From positions 1 through 7,665 of the forward strand of contig JALOMK010000241.1 in the NCBI GenBank assembly GCA_025455505.1: DNA of 7,665 nucleotides, read 5' to 3'. The stretch is from Bacteroidales bacterium (GTDB lineage Bacteria; Bacteroidota; Bacteroidia; Bacteroidales; VadinHA17). Every line of letters starts with the position of its first letter. The stretch's first letter is position 1. The position numbers and the translations under genes were made by a program. Shown in pieces: positions 1 to 6,371 of this stretch. The notes beneath the pieces are model-generated. The model saw only the letters and a program-made list of their open reading frames with translations, had not been told where the DNA came from and did not search any database.

Positions 1-834
1 CACGGCCCAGTCGAAGAGCAGGGGCCGGATGTCGCCGGTGGCGGATGATTCGAGCTCCCAGGTGTTTTCCCTCAGAAGGCGTGCTTCCGATATCGTGCCG
101 AGTGACATAAGCGCTTCCCTCCGCACTTCGCCCGAGAATTCAATCACTATTGTCTGGAGGGCGCTGTGCATGCGGGAATAGATGTTTTCCTTCTTCTCAT
201 CGGCCATTATCACTCCGTGGTCGATTATTATCACCCTGTCGCAGATTGCTTCGACCTCCTGCATTATGTGGGTTGAGAGCATGACTGTCTTTTCGCGGCC
301 GGCTTCCCTGATGAGGTTTCTTATTTCTACTATCTGGTTGGGGTCGAGTCCGGTTGTAGCCTCGTCGAGTATGAGAACAGAAGGATTATGGATGAGAGCC
401 TGGGCGAGGCCCACTCTCTGCCTGTAGCCTTTCGACAGGGAGCCTATTTTCTTTTTCTTTTCTGGTCCGAGACCGGTGAGTTCAATTATGTTTTCAACAT
501 GTTTCGTGCGTTGACTGCCGGTTTTATAGAGAGCAGCAACGAAGGAAAGGTATTCCTTCACATACATTTCGGGGTAGAGGGGATTGTTTTCAGGGAGGTA
601 GCCTGTCTTTTTCCTGACTTCGGGGTTACTGTCGGCAGCGTCGAGCCCGTTCACAAGAACGCGACCCGATGAAGCCGGGATGAAGCCGGTGATTATCTTC
701 ATCATTGTCGATTTTCCCGCCCCGTTCGGGCCCAGGAAGCCGACAACCTCTCCGGTGCCGATTGTAAATGACACATTGTCGAGAGCTTTTTGCTTACCGT
801 AGAATTTTGTTACGCCTTCAGCGACGATTGACAT
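1..834 (-). CDS. gldA: GldA-like ABC transporter ATP-binding protein (C-terminus off window)
   Basis: Cytoplasmic ATPase subunit of an ABC transporter; in gliding Bacteroidota GldA works with the membrane proteins GldF and GldG, and non-gliders carry homologues of unknown cargo. Reading leftward from the ATG at 834-832, 278 codons are open to the window edge. Visible motifs are Walker A GPNGAGKST (residues 35-43), a Q-loop region GYLPENNPLY (78-87) with Glu in place of Gln as is usual in GldA, signature LSKGYRQR (133-140), Walker B with D157-E158, the D-loop GLDP (162-165) and the switch His189 in STH. After Walker B the sequence reads DEAT, where this family usually has DEPT. The tail IRPLLFDWA (269-277) resembles the GldA C-terminal region, so perhaps 20-30 residues are missing. 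A TAnnTTTG box just upstream supports this start and there is no Shine-Dalgarno sequence. A permease gene would be expected to the left but cannot be seen. The GldA assignment rests on remembered family sequence. Confidence 0.88.
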   Translation of the reverse strand, partial: MSIVAEGVTKFYGKQKALDNVSFTIGTGEVVGFLGPNGAGKSTMMKIITGFIPASSGRVLVNGLDAADSNPEVRKKTGYLPENNPLYPEMYVKEYLSFVAALYKTGSQRTKHVENIIELTGLGPEKKKKIGSLSKGYRQRVGLAQALIHNPSVLILDEATTGLDPNQIVEIRNLIREAGREKTVMLSTHIMQEVEAICDRVIIIDHGVIMADEKKENIYSRMHSALQTIVIEFSGEVRREALMSLGTISEARLLRENTWELESSATGDIRPLLFDWAV

Positions 835-860
835 AAATGGGAGCTGTTAATGCTGATGCG

Positions 861-868
861 CAAAGATA
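861..868 (-). promoter_or_regulatory. Bacteroidota -7 promoter box for gldA
   Basis: The minus strand reads TATCTTTG, a full match to the Bacteroidota sigma-ABfr -7 consensus TAnnTTTG. It lies 26 bp upstream of the gldA ATG, so transcription would start near 855 and leave a leader of about 20 nt. No TTTG -33 element sits 19-21 bp upstream; the equivalent stretch is AT-rich. Confidence 0.65.
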
Positions 869-927
869 TGAATAGTTTTAAAGAATAATGTGCCGGATGT
901 TCATGAAGGAATGAAGTCGTGGCAGAG

Positions 928-957
928 CCGGAAAGTACCGGAAAGGCCCGGTAAGGC
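928..957. repeat. Three tandem 10-bp units upstream of gldA promoter
   Basis: Three adjacent 10-bp units read ccggaaagta, ccggaaaggc and ccggtaaggc. Neighbouring units differ at two positions or fewer. The block is non-coding and lies about 60-90 bp upstream of the predicted gldA transcription start, between that promoter and the hairpin at 991-1017. It may be chance or slippage, or a small protein-binding array; nothing in the sequence decides between these. Confidence 0.5.
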
Positions 958-990
958 AGCGGGGCAGCGAATGAAGAAGGAAAGCAGTAT

Positions 991-1017
991 AGCTAATAGG
1001 GCAGCCCCATCTTAGCT
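991..1017 (-). terminator. Probable terminator hairpin after the repeat-protein gene
   Basis: As minus-strand RNA this folds with outer arms AGCUAA/UUAGCU (6 bp), a 2-nt GA bulge, then U-A, a G-U wobble and GGG/CCC around a CUG triloop, giving 11 pairs. The G-U pair forms only in minus-strand RNA; in plus-strand RNA it would be an A-C mismatch, which favours action on the leftward gene. The hairpin begins 26 nt after the stop at 1044. The following RNA is pyrimidine-rich (CUUUCCUUCUUC) but lacks a clean U-run, so intrinsic termination is likely, not certain. Confidence 0.5.
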
Positions 1018-1043
1018 TCAGCGGAGCAGGACATGCACTGCGA

Positions 1044-2426
1044 TCAGAAAGTGACGGAAGCCGCGAATGCCGGCAGCATGTAGTGGCGCTCTCCCGGCCT
1101 GGCGAGTGAGGCTTCTGCAATGCTTTTATTGAACAGGATGTTTTGCGGCATGAGGTTAAGGTTCCATTTCCTGTCGCTGTTGCCACTACCTGTAAGATTT
1201 CCTGAAACTGCGTTTTGCTTTTTGTACCTGCCCATCATTAATGAATAGGCTGTCACTCCCCCTGTGAATGAGGCGAGGAAGTAGGGATTCGGAGATTCCG
1301 GCATAAATAGAAGGATGACACCCATCCCTGCCAGCGATCCGCCGGTGGTGGCAAGGGCTATGTTGCGTCCCTGCTGGTTTGTAAGCCTTGCTCCTTTTGT
1401 CCAGGGGTGGCTTGCAAGAGAGCCTGCCAGGGCTCCGAATGCAGGAAACAGTATGTCGGCACTGTTCATGTCTTCCTCCCAGTGGCTTTTAGGGATTAGT
1501 CCGAGTCCGAGTACCCCGCCGAGTAGTGTCAGGGCCTGGGTAGATACTATGTCGCCTTTGGTGTAGTCATATTTTCCGGCTATATGATTTCCAAGCAGGT
1601 AGCCTGCAGCGCCCCCTGCCATGAAGGAGGCAGCATAGGCCGAGGGATGTTCACTGGCAAATGCGCCCGTAAGCGCTATCCCTTCGAAGGGGATAAGAGT
1701 GCCATAGTGGGTAAGAAGCCCGACCTTGCCTTTCGACCATGCATTTTTGCGTCCTATTGCAAATCCGACATGGCCCATTGTGATGCTTGAAAGCGTTGCG
1801 ACTCCAAGTATAAGTTCGGGATTTTCATCAGTTTTATTGCCGGCAAAGAGGATTCCGAGCGCCGCTCCCTGGAGTCCTCCCATTGTCTTGCCATGGATTG
1901 CAAGCTGAAGGGAGTTGTATGTTACGTTCCTGTCCTTCACATAGGCAAGGGGAAGGAGGGTCGACACTCCTGCAGTAAGGAAGGGCAGGCCTGCTATTGT
2001 CCCCTCGTTTTCGATCCCTAAGATGCCGATTGTGGCCCAGCCGTAGAGGTAGCCGAACACCCCGGAAACGGTAAGGTATTTTGTGAAGAGGCTCTTTTCG
2101 CCCTCGAAAATATCAGGATCCTGGCGCACGACAGGCCCCGGCACCGGCATTGTATTCTTTGACCAGGCGGACCTGTTCTGGAAATAGAATGCCTTTTCGC
2201 TGTCGGGCATAGCGGAGAAATAGTCGCCCAGCTTCTTTTTGTAGGAACCGAGGAATGCCGCATCGTCAGCTGAGAGAGATTCTCCGGCGTCGCTTAGCCG
2301 CTGAAGCCTTGTATAGGAAGAATCGTTCTCCATTTTCCAGTATTCGTAAGCAGTGTATTGCTGGGCCGTAAGGCTCAGGGTGGCTGCTGCAAAAAAAGAA
2401 ATCAGCAGAAGGATCCTGGTTTTCAT
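1044..2426 (-). CDS. Exported glycine-rich repeat protein of unknown function
   Basis: I do not recognise this 460-residue protein. Residues 1-21 look like a Sec signal peptide: Lys2 and Arg4, a hydrophobic core ILLLISFFAAATL, and possible cleavage after LSLTA. Residues 24-110 are polar, rich in Tyr, Asp and Ser, and probably periplasmic. Residues 112-402 alternate hydrophobic glycine-rich stretches with short polar linkers and form at least four repeats of about 60 residues. The equivalent glycines G187, G249, G307 and G369 are spaced 62, 58 and 62 apart, with GxxxG-like stretches about 30 residues before each and a fifth half-repeat near 381-402. The C-terminus has alternating hydrophobic residues and ends in Phe (YMLPAFAASVTF), as many outer-membrane barrels do. 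Inference: an envelope protein, inner-membrane helical or outer-membrane. No promoter box or Shine-Dalgarno sequence precedes it. It lies 52 bp after the usp gene, so co-transcription is likely. Confidence 0.85.
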   Translation of the reverse strand: MKTRILLLISFFAAATLSLTAQQYTAYEYWKMENDSSYTRLQRLSDAGESLSADDAAFLGSYKKKLGDYFSAMPDSEKAFYFQNRSAWSKNTMPVPGPVVRQDPDIFEGEKSLFTKYLTVSGVFGYLYGWATIGILGIENEGTIAGLPFLTAGVSTLLPLAYVKDRNVTYNSLQLAIHGKTMGGLQGAALGILFAGNKTDENPELILGVATLSSITMGHVGFAIGRKNAWSKGKVGLLTHYGTLIPFEGIALTGAFASEHPSAYAASFMAGGAAGYLLGNHIAGKYDYTKGDIVSTQALTLLGGVLGLGLIPKSHWEEDMNSADILFPAFGALAGSLASHPWTKGARLTNQQGRNIALATTGGSLAGMGVILLFMPESPNPYFLASFTGGVTAYSLMMGRYKKQNAVSGNLTGSGNSDRKWNLNLMPQNILFNKSIAEASLARPGERHYMLPAFAASVTF

Positions 2427-2478
2427 TGTATCAGTAATTGGTGGCTGCCGCTTATTTAGAGCAGCATGTTACATGGGA

Positions 2479-3327
2479 TCAGCCGTACATGAACTGCCCT
2501 ACCTTTGCGAACGATGCTTTCGGGTTGACGCAACAGACAGGTATTTTGGAGCTGTTGGCAATAATATACTGCTCCGAGGCGCCCAGCATGTAGTCGGCCA
2601 TAGTGATGTTCTTGGTTGTCATTATTAGGATGACGTCGGCATTTATCTGCTGGGAGAACTCTACGGTCTGCTGTGCAAACTTCTTTTTCGGGACCTCGTG
2701 GATCTGGTATTCTATATTGTTCTGGATGAGGTATTTTATTGCGTAGTTGAGGTTCGCATGTGTCTTCTTGAGAAGGCTCTTGTCGGTGCTTACGGCAACA
2801 AGCATGTGAATCTTTGAGTCGAAGTACTTGCCCATGAAGATCGCCATCTTCATCTTCTCCTTGTTCTCGCTCCTGAAGTCGACAGGGAACACGATGTTCC
2901 TGTACTTCTCGTGGTTGCCGGGAGCGTCCTGGATTACTATGAATGGGACCTTTGATTTCACAATCACCTTCAGTGCCCAGCTGCCGGTCAGCTTCTGCAT
3001 TCCCTTGATGCCGTGGGTTCCCATTATAACGAGGCTCACATTGTTATCCTTCTCATTTGCATATTCTGCTATGGAGCTGAATATGCTGCCTTTCTCGATA
3101 TGGAAATGGACAGGCATGTTGTACTTCGCATTTCCCGCCTCGGCGGCCTGCTTAAGCTTAGCCTTCCTGATGCCTGCCTCCTTGGTGGCAAGCCCGGGAT
3201 CGATTATATGCAGAAGGCACACATCATTGTCGACCATCTTGCTGATCTTGACCGCATGCTCAAGAGCATTTTCGGCAACTTGAGTGAAATCCCAGGGAAC
3301 TACAATCAGTTTCTTGTTCTCTTCCAT
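2479..3327 (-). CDS. Universal stress protein, tandem UspA domains
   Basis: Cytoplasmic stress-response protein of the UspA superfamily, 282 residues, with two domains. Domain 1 (about 5-133) opens with the typical strand KKLIVVPWDFT, carries D13 at the usual adenine-binding position, and has the nucleotide loop G103-T-H-G106 with G115-S116. The stretch between G106 and G115 is eight residues, one fewer than in the textbook G-2X-G-9X-G(S/T) motif. Domain 2 (about 142-269) opens with RNIVFPVDF but has lost the glycines of the loop, reading MTTKNITMADYMLGAS, so it probably no longer binds ATP. This good-plus-degenerate arrangement is common in two-domain Usp proteins. The start is supported by a -7 box 30 bp upstream. 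The gene is divergent from asnS and is probably transcribed together with the downstream repeat protein. Family assignment is firm; the exact role is unknown. Confidence 0.92.
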   Translation of the reverse strand: MEENKKLIVVPWDFTQVAENALEHAVKISKMVDNDVCLLHIIDPGLATKEAGIRKAKLKQAAEAGNAKYNMPVHFHIEKGSIFSSIAEYANEKDNNVSLVIMGTHGIKGMQKLTGSWALKVIVKSKVPFIVIQDAPGNHEKYRNIVFPVDFRSENKEKMKMAIFMGKYFDSKIHMLVAVSTDKSLLKKTHANLNYAIKYLIQNNIEYQIHEVPKKKFAQQTVEFSQQINADVILIMTTKNITMADYMLGASEQYIIANSSKIPVCCVNPKASFAKVGQFMYG

Positions 3328-3356
3328 AGCTTAAAACAGTTTACAGGTTAAGTATT

Positions 3357-3364
3357 CAAAGTTA
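3357..3364 (-). promoter_or_regulatory. Bacteroidota -7 promoter box for the usp unit
   Basis: The minus strand reads TAACTTTG, matching TAnnTTTG at every fixed position. The box ends 29 bp before the usp ATG, giving a predicted start near 3351 and a leader of about 24 nt. No matching -33 TTTG sits at the usual spacing; the nearest one is only 13 bp upstream. Confidence 0.6.
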
Positions 3365-3373
3365 GAAATTTTC

Positions 3374-3386
3374 AAACCAAAGGTTT
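3374..3386. promoter_or_regulatory. Small inverted repeat in the divergent control region
   Basis: AAACC and GGTTT arms of 5 bp flank an AAA spacer. The element lies 10 bp upstream of the usp -7 box, within the stretch RNA polymerase would cover at that promoter. It could be half of an operator. The arms are short and AT-rich, so chance is a real alternative. Confidence 0.2.
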
Positions 3387-3395
3387 TGCACCGCT

Positions 3396-3414
3396 GTTAT
3401 CTATCTGTAATAAC
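3396..3414. promoter_or_regulatory. Inverted repeat upstream of the asnS promoter
   Basis: GTTAT (3396-3400) and ATAAC (3410-3414) are exact inverted 5-bp arms with a 9-bp spacer, giving about 14 bp between arm centres. The element ends just upstream of where a -33 element for the asnS promoter would lie. A regulator site is possible, but there is no second copy in the window to support it. Confidence 0.2.
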
Positions 3415-3440
3415 TGCAATTCAGCATAAATATTATTTAT

Positions 3441-3448
3441 TACTTTTG
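3441..3448 (+). promoter_or_regulatory. Bacteroidota -7 promoter box for asnS-rpoN cluster
   Basis: The plus strand reads TACTTTTG, a full TAnnTTTG match followed by CGC. It lies 23 bp before the asnS ATG, so the leader would be only about 18 nt. That is too short for a T-box or other riboswitch. A -33 TTTG is not visible at the usual spacing. Confidence 0.7.
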
Positions 3449-3471
3449 CGCTACTGTTTTTTATTATTGAA

Positions 3472-4860
3472 ATGAAAAGGATAAAAGTACGCGAACTGCT
3501 CACTTCACCGGTCCCGGGAAGCGAGGTGCTTGTAAAGGGATGGGTAAGGACCAAGAGGGGAAACAAGAATATCGTATTCATTGCGGTGAACGACGGGTCG
3601 ACCATAAATAATATCCAGGTTGTTGCTGATGCTTCGGCATTCAGCGAGCAGCTGCTGAAGGATATCACAACCGGTGCCTGCATCGCTGTGAACGGCAGGC
3701 TCGTTGAATCGCAGGGGCAGGGACAGGCGGTTGAAATTAATGCTTCATCCATAGAGCTTTATGGCAAGAGCGATGCCGAATTGTATCCTCTTCAGAAGAA
3801 GGGCCATTCGATGGAGTTCCTCAGGGAGAATGCCCACCTGCGGTTCAGGACAAACACTTTCGGCGCCGTATTCCGGATAAGGCACTCAATGGCTTTTGCA
3901 ATACATAAATATTTCAACGACAAGGGATTCTTTTACCTTCACACGCCAGTAATCACAGGCAGTGACTGTGAGGGTGCCGGTGAAATGTTCCACGTTACAA
4001 CGCTTGATTTAAAAAACCCGCCCCTCAACGATGCAGGCGGCATTGATTACAGCGCCGACTTTTTCGGCAAGGAGACAAACCTGACCGTATCGGGGCAGCT
4101 CGAGGGCGAACTAGGGGCGCTTGCACTGGGCGAGATCTATACTTTCGGACCCACCTTCAGGGCCGAGAACTCAAATACGCCAAGGCACCTTGCGGAGTTC
4201 TGGATGATAGAGCCGGAGATGGCCTTCTATGATATCAGGGACAACATGGACCTGGCCGAGGATTTTGTAAAGTACCTCATTAAGTATGCTCTCGAGAACT
4301 GCAGGGAGGACCTTGAGTTCCTGAACAACATGATAGACAAGGAGCTTCTTGCGAGGCTGCGCTTCGTACTCGAAAACAGTTTCGTTCGCATATCATACAC
4401 TGAGGCTGTGGCCATACTTTCAGCTGCTGACAGGAAGTGGGATTACCCTGTGGGCTGGGGACGCGACCTGCAGGCCGAGCACGAGAGGTACCTTGTTGAA
4501 GAGCACTTCAAAAAGCCTGTGATACTTACCGATTACCCCCGCGACATAAAGGCCTTCTACATGAAGCAGAATGACGACGGGAAGACTGTCAAGGCTATGG
4601 ATGTTCTGTTCCCCGGCATCGGGGAGATAATAGGAGGATCGCAGAGAGAGGAGGATTACAATAAGCTCCTTGAAAGGATAAGGGAGATGAAGCTCCCGGA
4701 AAAGGACATGTGGTGGTATCTCGACACGCGCAGGTTCGGTACGGCCCCGCACAGCGGCTTCGGACTTGGTTTCGAAAGGCTGATGCTCTTTGTGACCGGA
4801 ATGTCGAACATACGCGATGTGATACCCTTCCCCAGGACACCAAGGAATGCTGAATTTTAA
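3472..4860 (+). CDS. asnS: Asparaginyl-tRNA synthetase
   Basis: Cytoplasmic class IIb aminoacyl-tRNA synthetase that charges tRNA-Asn with asparagine using ATP. At 462 residues it matches the usual bacterial length (about 466 in E. coli). The N-terminal OB-fold anticodon-binding domain covers about residues 15-98 ([24 protein letters not shown]). The catalytic domain follows, with motif 1 near 134-162, motif 2 at 226-246 including [14 protein letters not shown], and motif 3 at 429-445 including GFGLGFERL. The C-terminus [12 protein letters not shown] is typical of AsnRS. The motif-2 stretch [15 protein letters not shown] and this C-terminus favour AsnRS over AspRS. The start follows a short leader from the -7 box at 3441-3448 and has no Shine-Dalgarno sequence. 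It leads the cluster with rpoN, 35 bp downstream, with no terminator in the gap. All key motifs look intact. Confidence 0.97.
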   Translation: MKRIKVRELLTSPVPGSEVLVKGWVRTKRGNKNIVFIAVNDGSTINNIQVVADASAFSEQLLKDITTGACIAVNGRLVESQGQGQAVEINASSIELYGKSDAELYPLQKKGHSMEFLRENAHLRFRTNTFGAVFRIRHSMAFAIHKYFNDKGFFYLHTPVITGSDCEGAGEMFHVTTLDLKNPPLNDAGGIDYSADFFGKETNLTVSGQLEGELGALALGEIYTFGPTFRAENSNTPRHLAEFWMIEPEMAFYDIRDNMDLAEDFVKYLIKYALENCREDLEFLNNMIDKELLARLRFVLENSFVRISYTEAVAILSAADRKWDYPVGWGRDLQAEHERYLVEEHFKKPVILTDYPRDIKAFYMKQNDDGKTVKAMDVLFPGIGEIIGGSQREEDYNKLLERIREMKLPEKDMWWYLDTRRFGTAPHSGFGLGFERLMLFVTGMSNIRDVIPFPRTPRNAEF

Positions 4861-4895
4861 AGAGGGAACGGAGTTTCTTTTTTGCCACTGAAAGA

Positions 4896-6371
4896 ATGTT
4901 AAACCAGAGGTTACAGCAGAAACTGCTCCAGAAGCTTTCGCCGCAGCAGATACAGATGATAAAGCTGCTGGAGGTCCCCACCCTGCAGATAGAGGAGAGG
5001 ATCCTTAAGGAGCTTGAAGAAAATCCGGCTCTCGAGGAGGGACAGGAGGAGGATGAGGATATAAGGCAGGATGACGGGGAGGAAGAGGAGGATTTTGAAG
5101 CCAGCGACAGGGATGAGGAGGAATTCACCCTCGACGACTATATAGAGGATGATGACATCCCCGAATACAGGCTGCAGGCAAACAACACGAGCAGGGATGA
5201 CGAAAAGCGCAGCGAGATCCCGTTCTCGGCGGGTTATTCCTTCCAGGAACATCTCGAGTCGCAGCTGAGCCTGAGGGATCTTAATGAAAAGCAGAAGATA
5301 CTCGGCAAGTACATACTGGGAAACATCGACGACGACGGATACCTGAGGAGGGAGCTCGTTAACATAGTTGATGACCTTGCCTTTTTACAGAATGTCGAAA
5401 CAAGCGAGGAGGAGCTTGAGGAAGTCCTTGCCGTGATCCAGGATCTTGAGCCTGCAGGAGTAGGGGCGCGGACCCTGCAGGAATGCCTTCTCCTGCAGGT
5501 TGAGAAGAAAAGCAGCCGCACTCCTGCAGATGACCTTGTGCATGCAGTGCTGAAGAATTATTTCGAGGAGTTTTCAAAGCGGCATTACGACAAGATAATC
5601 GCCAAAATGGGAATAGGCGAGGATGATCTGAAAGCAATCATAGATGAGGTTCTGAAGTTAAATCCGAAGCCCGGTGGTGTTTACAGCGATCCTTTCAGCA
5701 AGAGTTCACAGCCTATAATTCCCGACTTCATTCTCGAGAACACCGAAAGCGGTTTTGACCTGCACCTCAATTCGCGAAACCTCCCGGAACTGAGGCTCAG
5801 TTCGGCATACCGCACTATGCTGCAGGAGTACAGCCGGAGCAGGAGCAACAAGAAAGAGATGAAGGATGCCGTGATGTTCGTCAAGCAGAAGATCGACTCG
5901 GCAAAATGGTTTATAGATGCGATAAGGCAGAGGCAGAACACCCTGTTGCTCACGATGAATGCAATCCTGGAGTACCAGAAGGAGTATTTCGCCGATGGCG
6001 ATGAGACAAAACTGAGGCCGATGATACTCAAGGATGTGTCGGAGATGACAGGTCTCGACATATCCACAGTGTCGAGGGTGGCCAACAGCAAGTTCATACA
6101 GACAGAGTTCGGGATTATTCCCCTTAAGTTCTTTTTCTCGGAAGGGCTTCAGACCGACAGCGGCGAGGAGGTGTCGACACGCGAGATAAAGAGCATACTG
6201 CGCGACTGCATTGACAATGAAGAGAAGAGAAGGCCTCTCACCGACGAGAGGCTTACCGAGATACTCCAGGAAAAGGGCTACCAGATTGCACGGAGGACAG
6301 TCGCGAAATACAGGGAGCAGCTGAACATACCTGTTGCGCGTCTCAGAAAGGAGATAGGAGAAAAAAGATGA
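4896..6371 (+). CDS. rpoN: RNA polymerase sigma-54 factor RpoN
   Basis: Alternative sigma factor that directs core RNA polymerase to -24/-12 promoters and needs an AAA+ enhancer-binding activator to open them. The 491-residue protein has all expected regions. Region I (1-48) is Gln/Leu-rich (LSPQQIQMIKLLEVPTLQ, ending in ENPALE). Region II (about 49-106) is strongly acidic, with runs of Glu and Asp. The core-binding domain covers about 110-300 (DDDGYL 145-150, LEPAGVGARTLQECLLLQ 184-201). The helix-turn-helix is near 379-402 (MTGLDISTVSRVANSKF), and the RpoN box ARRTVAKYRE is at 465-474. It lies between asnS and a PAP2-like gene and overlaps the latter by ATGA. No activator gene and no sigma-54 promoter were found in the window. 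A-rich GAAAG precedes the start. Confidence 0.97.
   Translation: MLNQRLQQKLLQKLSPQQIQMIKLLEVPTLQIEERILKELEENPALEEGQEEDEDIRQDDGEEEEDFEASDRDEEEFTLDDYIEDDDIPEYRLQANNTSRDDEKRSEIPFSAGYSFQEHLESQLSLRDLNEKQKILGKYILGNIDDDGYLRRELVNIVDDLAFLQNVETSEEELEEVLAVIQDLEPAGVGARTLQECLLLQVEKKSSRTPADDLVHAVLKNYFEEFSKRHYDKIIAKMGIGEDDLKAIIDEVLKLNPKPGGVYSDPFSKSSQPIIPDFILENTESGFDLHLNSRNLPELRLSSAYRTMLQEYSRSRSNKKEMKDAVMFVKQKIDSAKWFIDAIRQRQNTLLLTMNAILEYQKEYFADGDETKLRPMILKDVSEMTGLDISTVSRVANSKFIQTEFGIIPLKFFFSEGLQTDSGEEVSTREIKSILRDCIDNEEKRRPLTDERLTEILQEKGYQIARRTVAKYREQLNIPVARLRKEIGEKR
6356..6360 (+). promoter_or_regulatory. Shine-Dalgarno site for the PAP2-like gene inside rpoN
   Basis: AGGAG lies 7 nt before the ATG at 6368, inside the last codons of rpoN. 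It fixes that start and fits coupled translation across the ATGA overlap. It is the only clear Shine-Dalgarno sequence at a gene start in this window. Confidence 0.6.

Noticed and set aside
878..1186. A 102-codon minus-strand open frame overlapping the end of the repeat protein, as if from a frameshift
   Set aside because: The main frame keeps repeat-protein character to a natural stop at 1044. The alternative frame is rich in Cys, Pro and Ser, has no family resemblance, and runs through the probable terminator.
2465..2475. Palindrome CATGT-T-ACATG between the usp stop and the repeat-protein start
   Set aside because: The 1-nt centre cannot loop into a hairpin and the 5-bp arms are too short to claim an operator without a second copy.
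2828..3283. A 151-codon plus-strand open frame opposite the universal stress protein gene
   Set aside because: It is an antisense shadow of a clearly conserved coding frame, with no promoter or family resemblance of its own.
3328..3471. Possible -24/-12 sigma-54 promoter or a T-box leader before asnS
   Set aside because: No GG-N10-GC pair in a TGGCAC/TTGCA setting was found, and the leader implied by the -7 box is too short for a T-box.
4595..5128. A 177-codon minus-strand open frame, very rich in serine, across the asnS-rpoN junction
   Set aside because: The serine run is the antisense reading of the acidic Glu/Asp codons of RpoN region II; it is not a gene.
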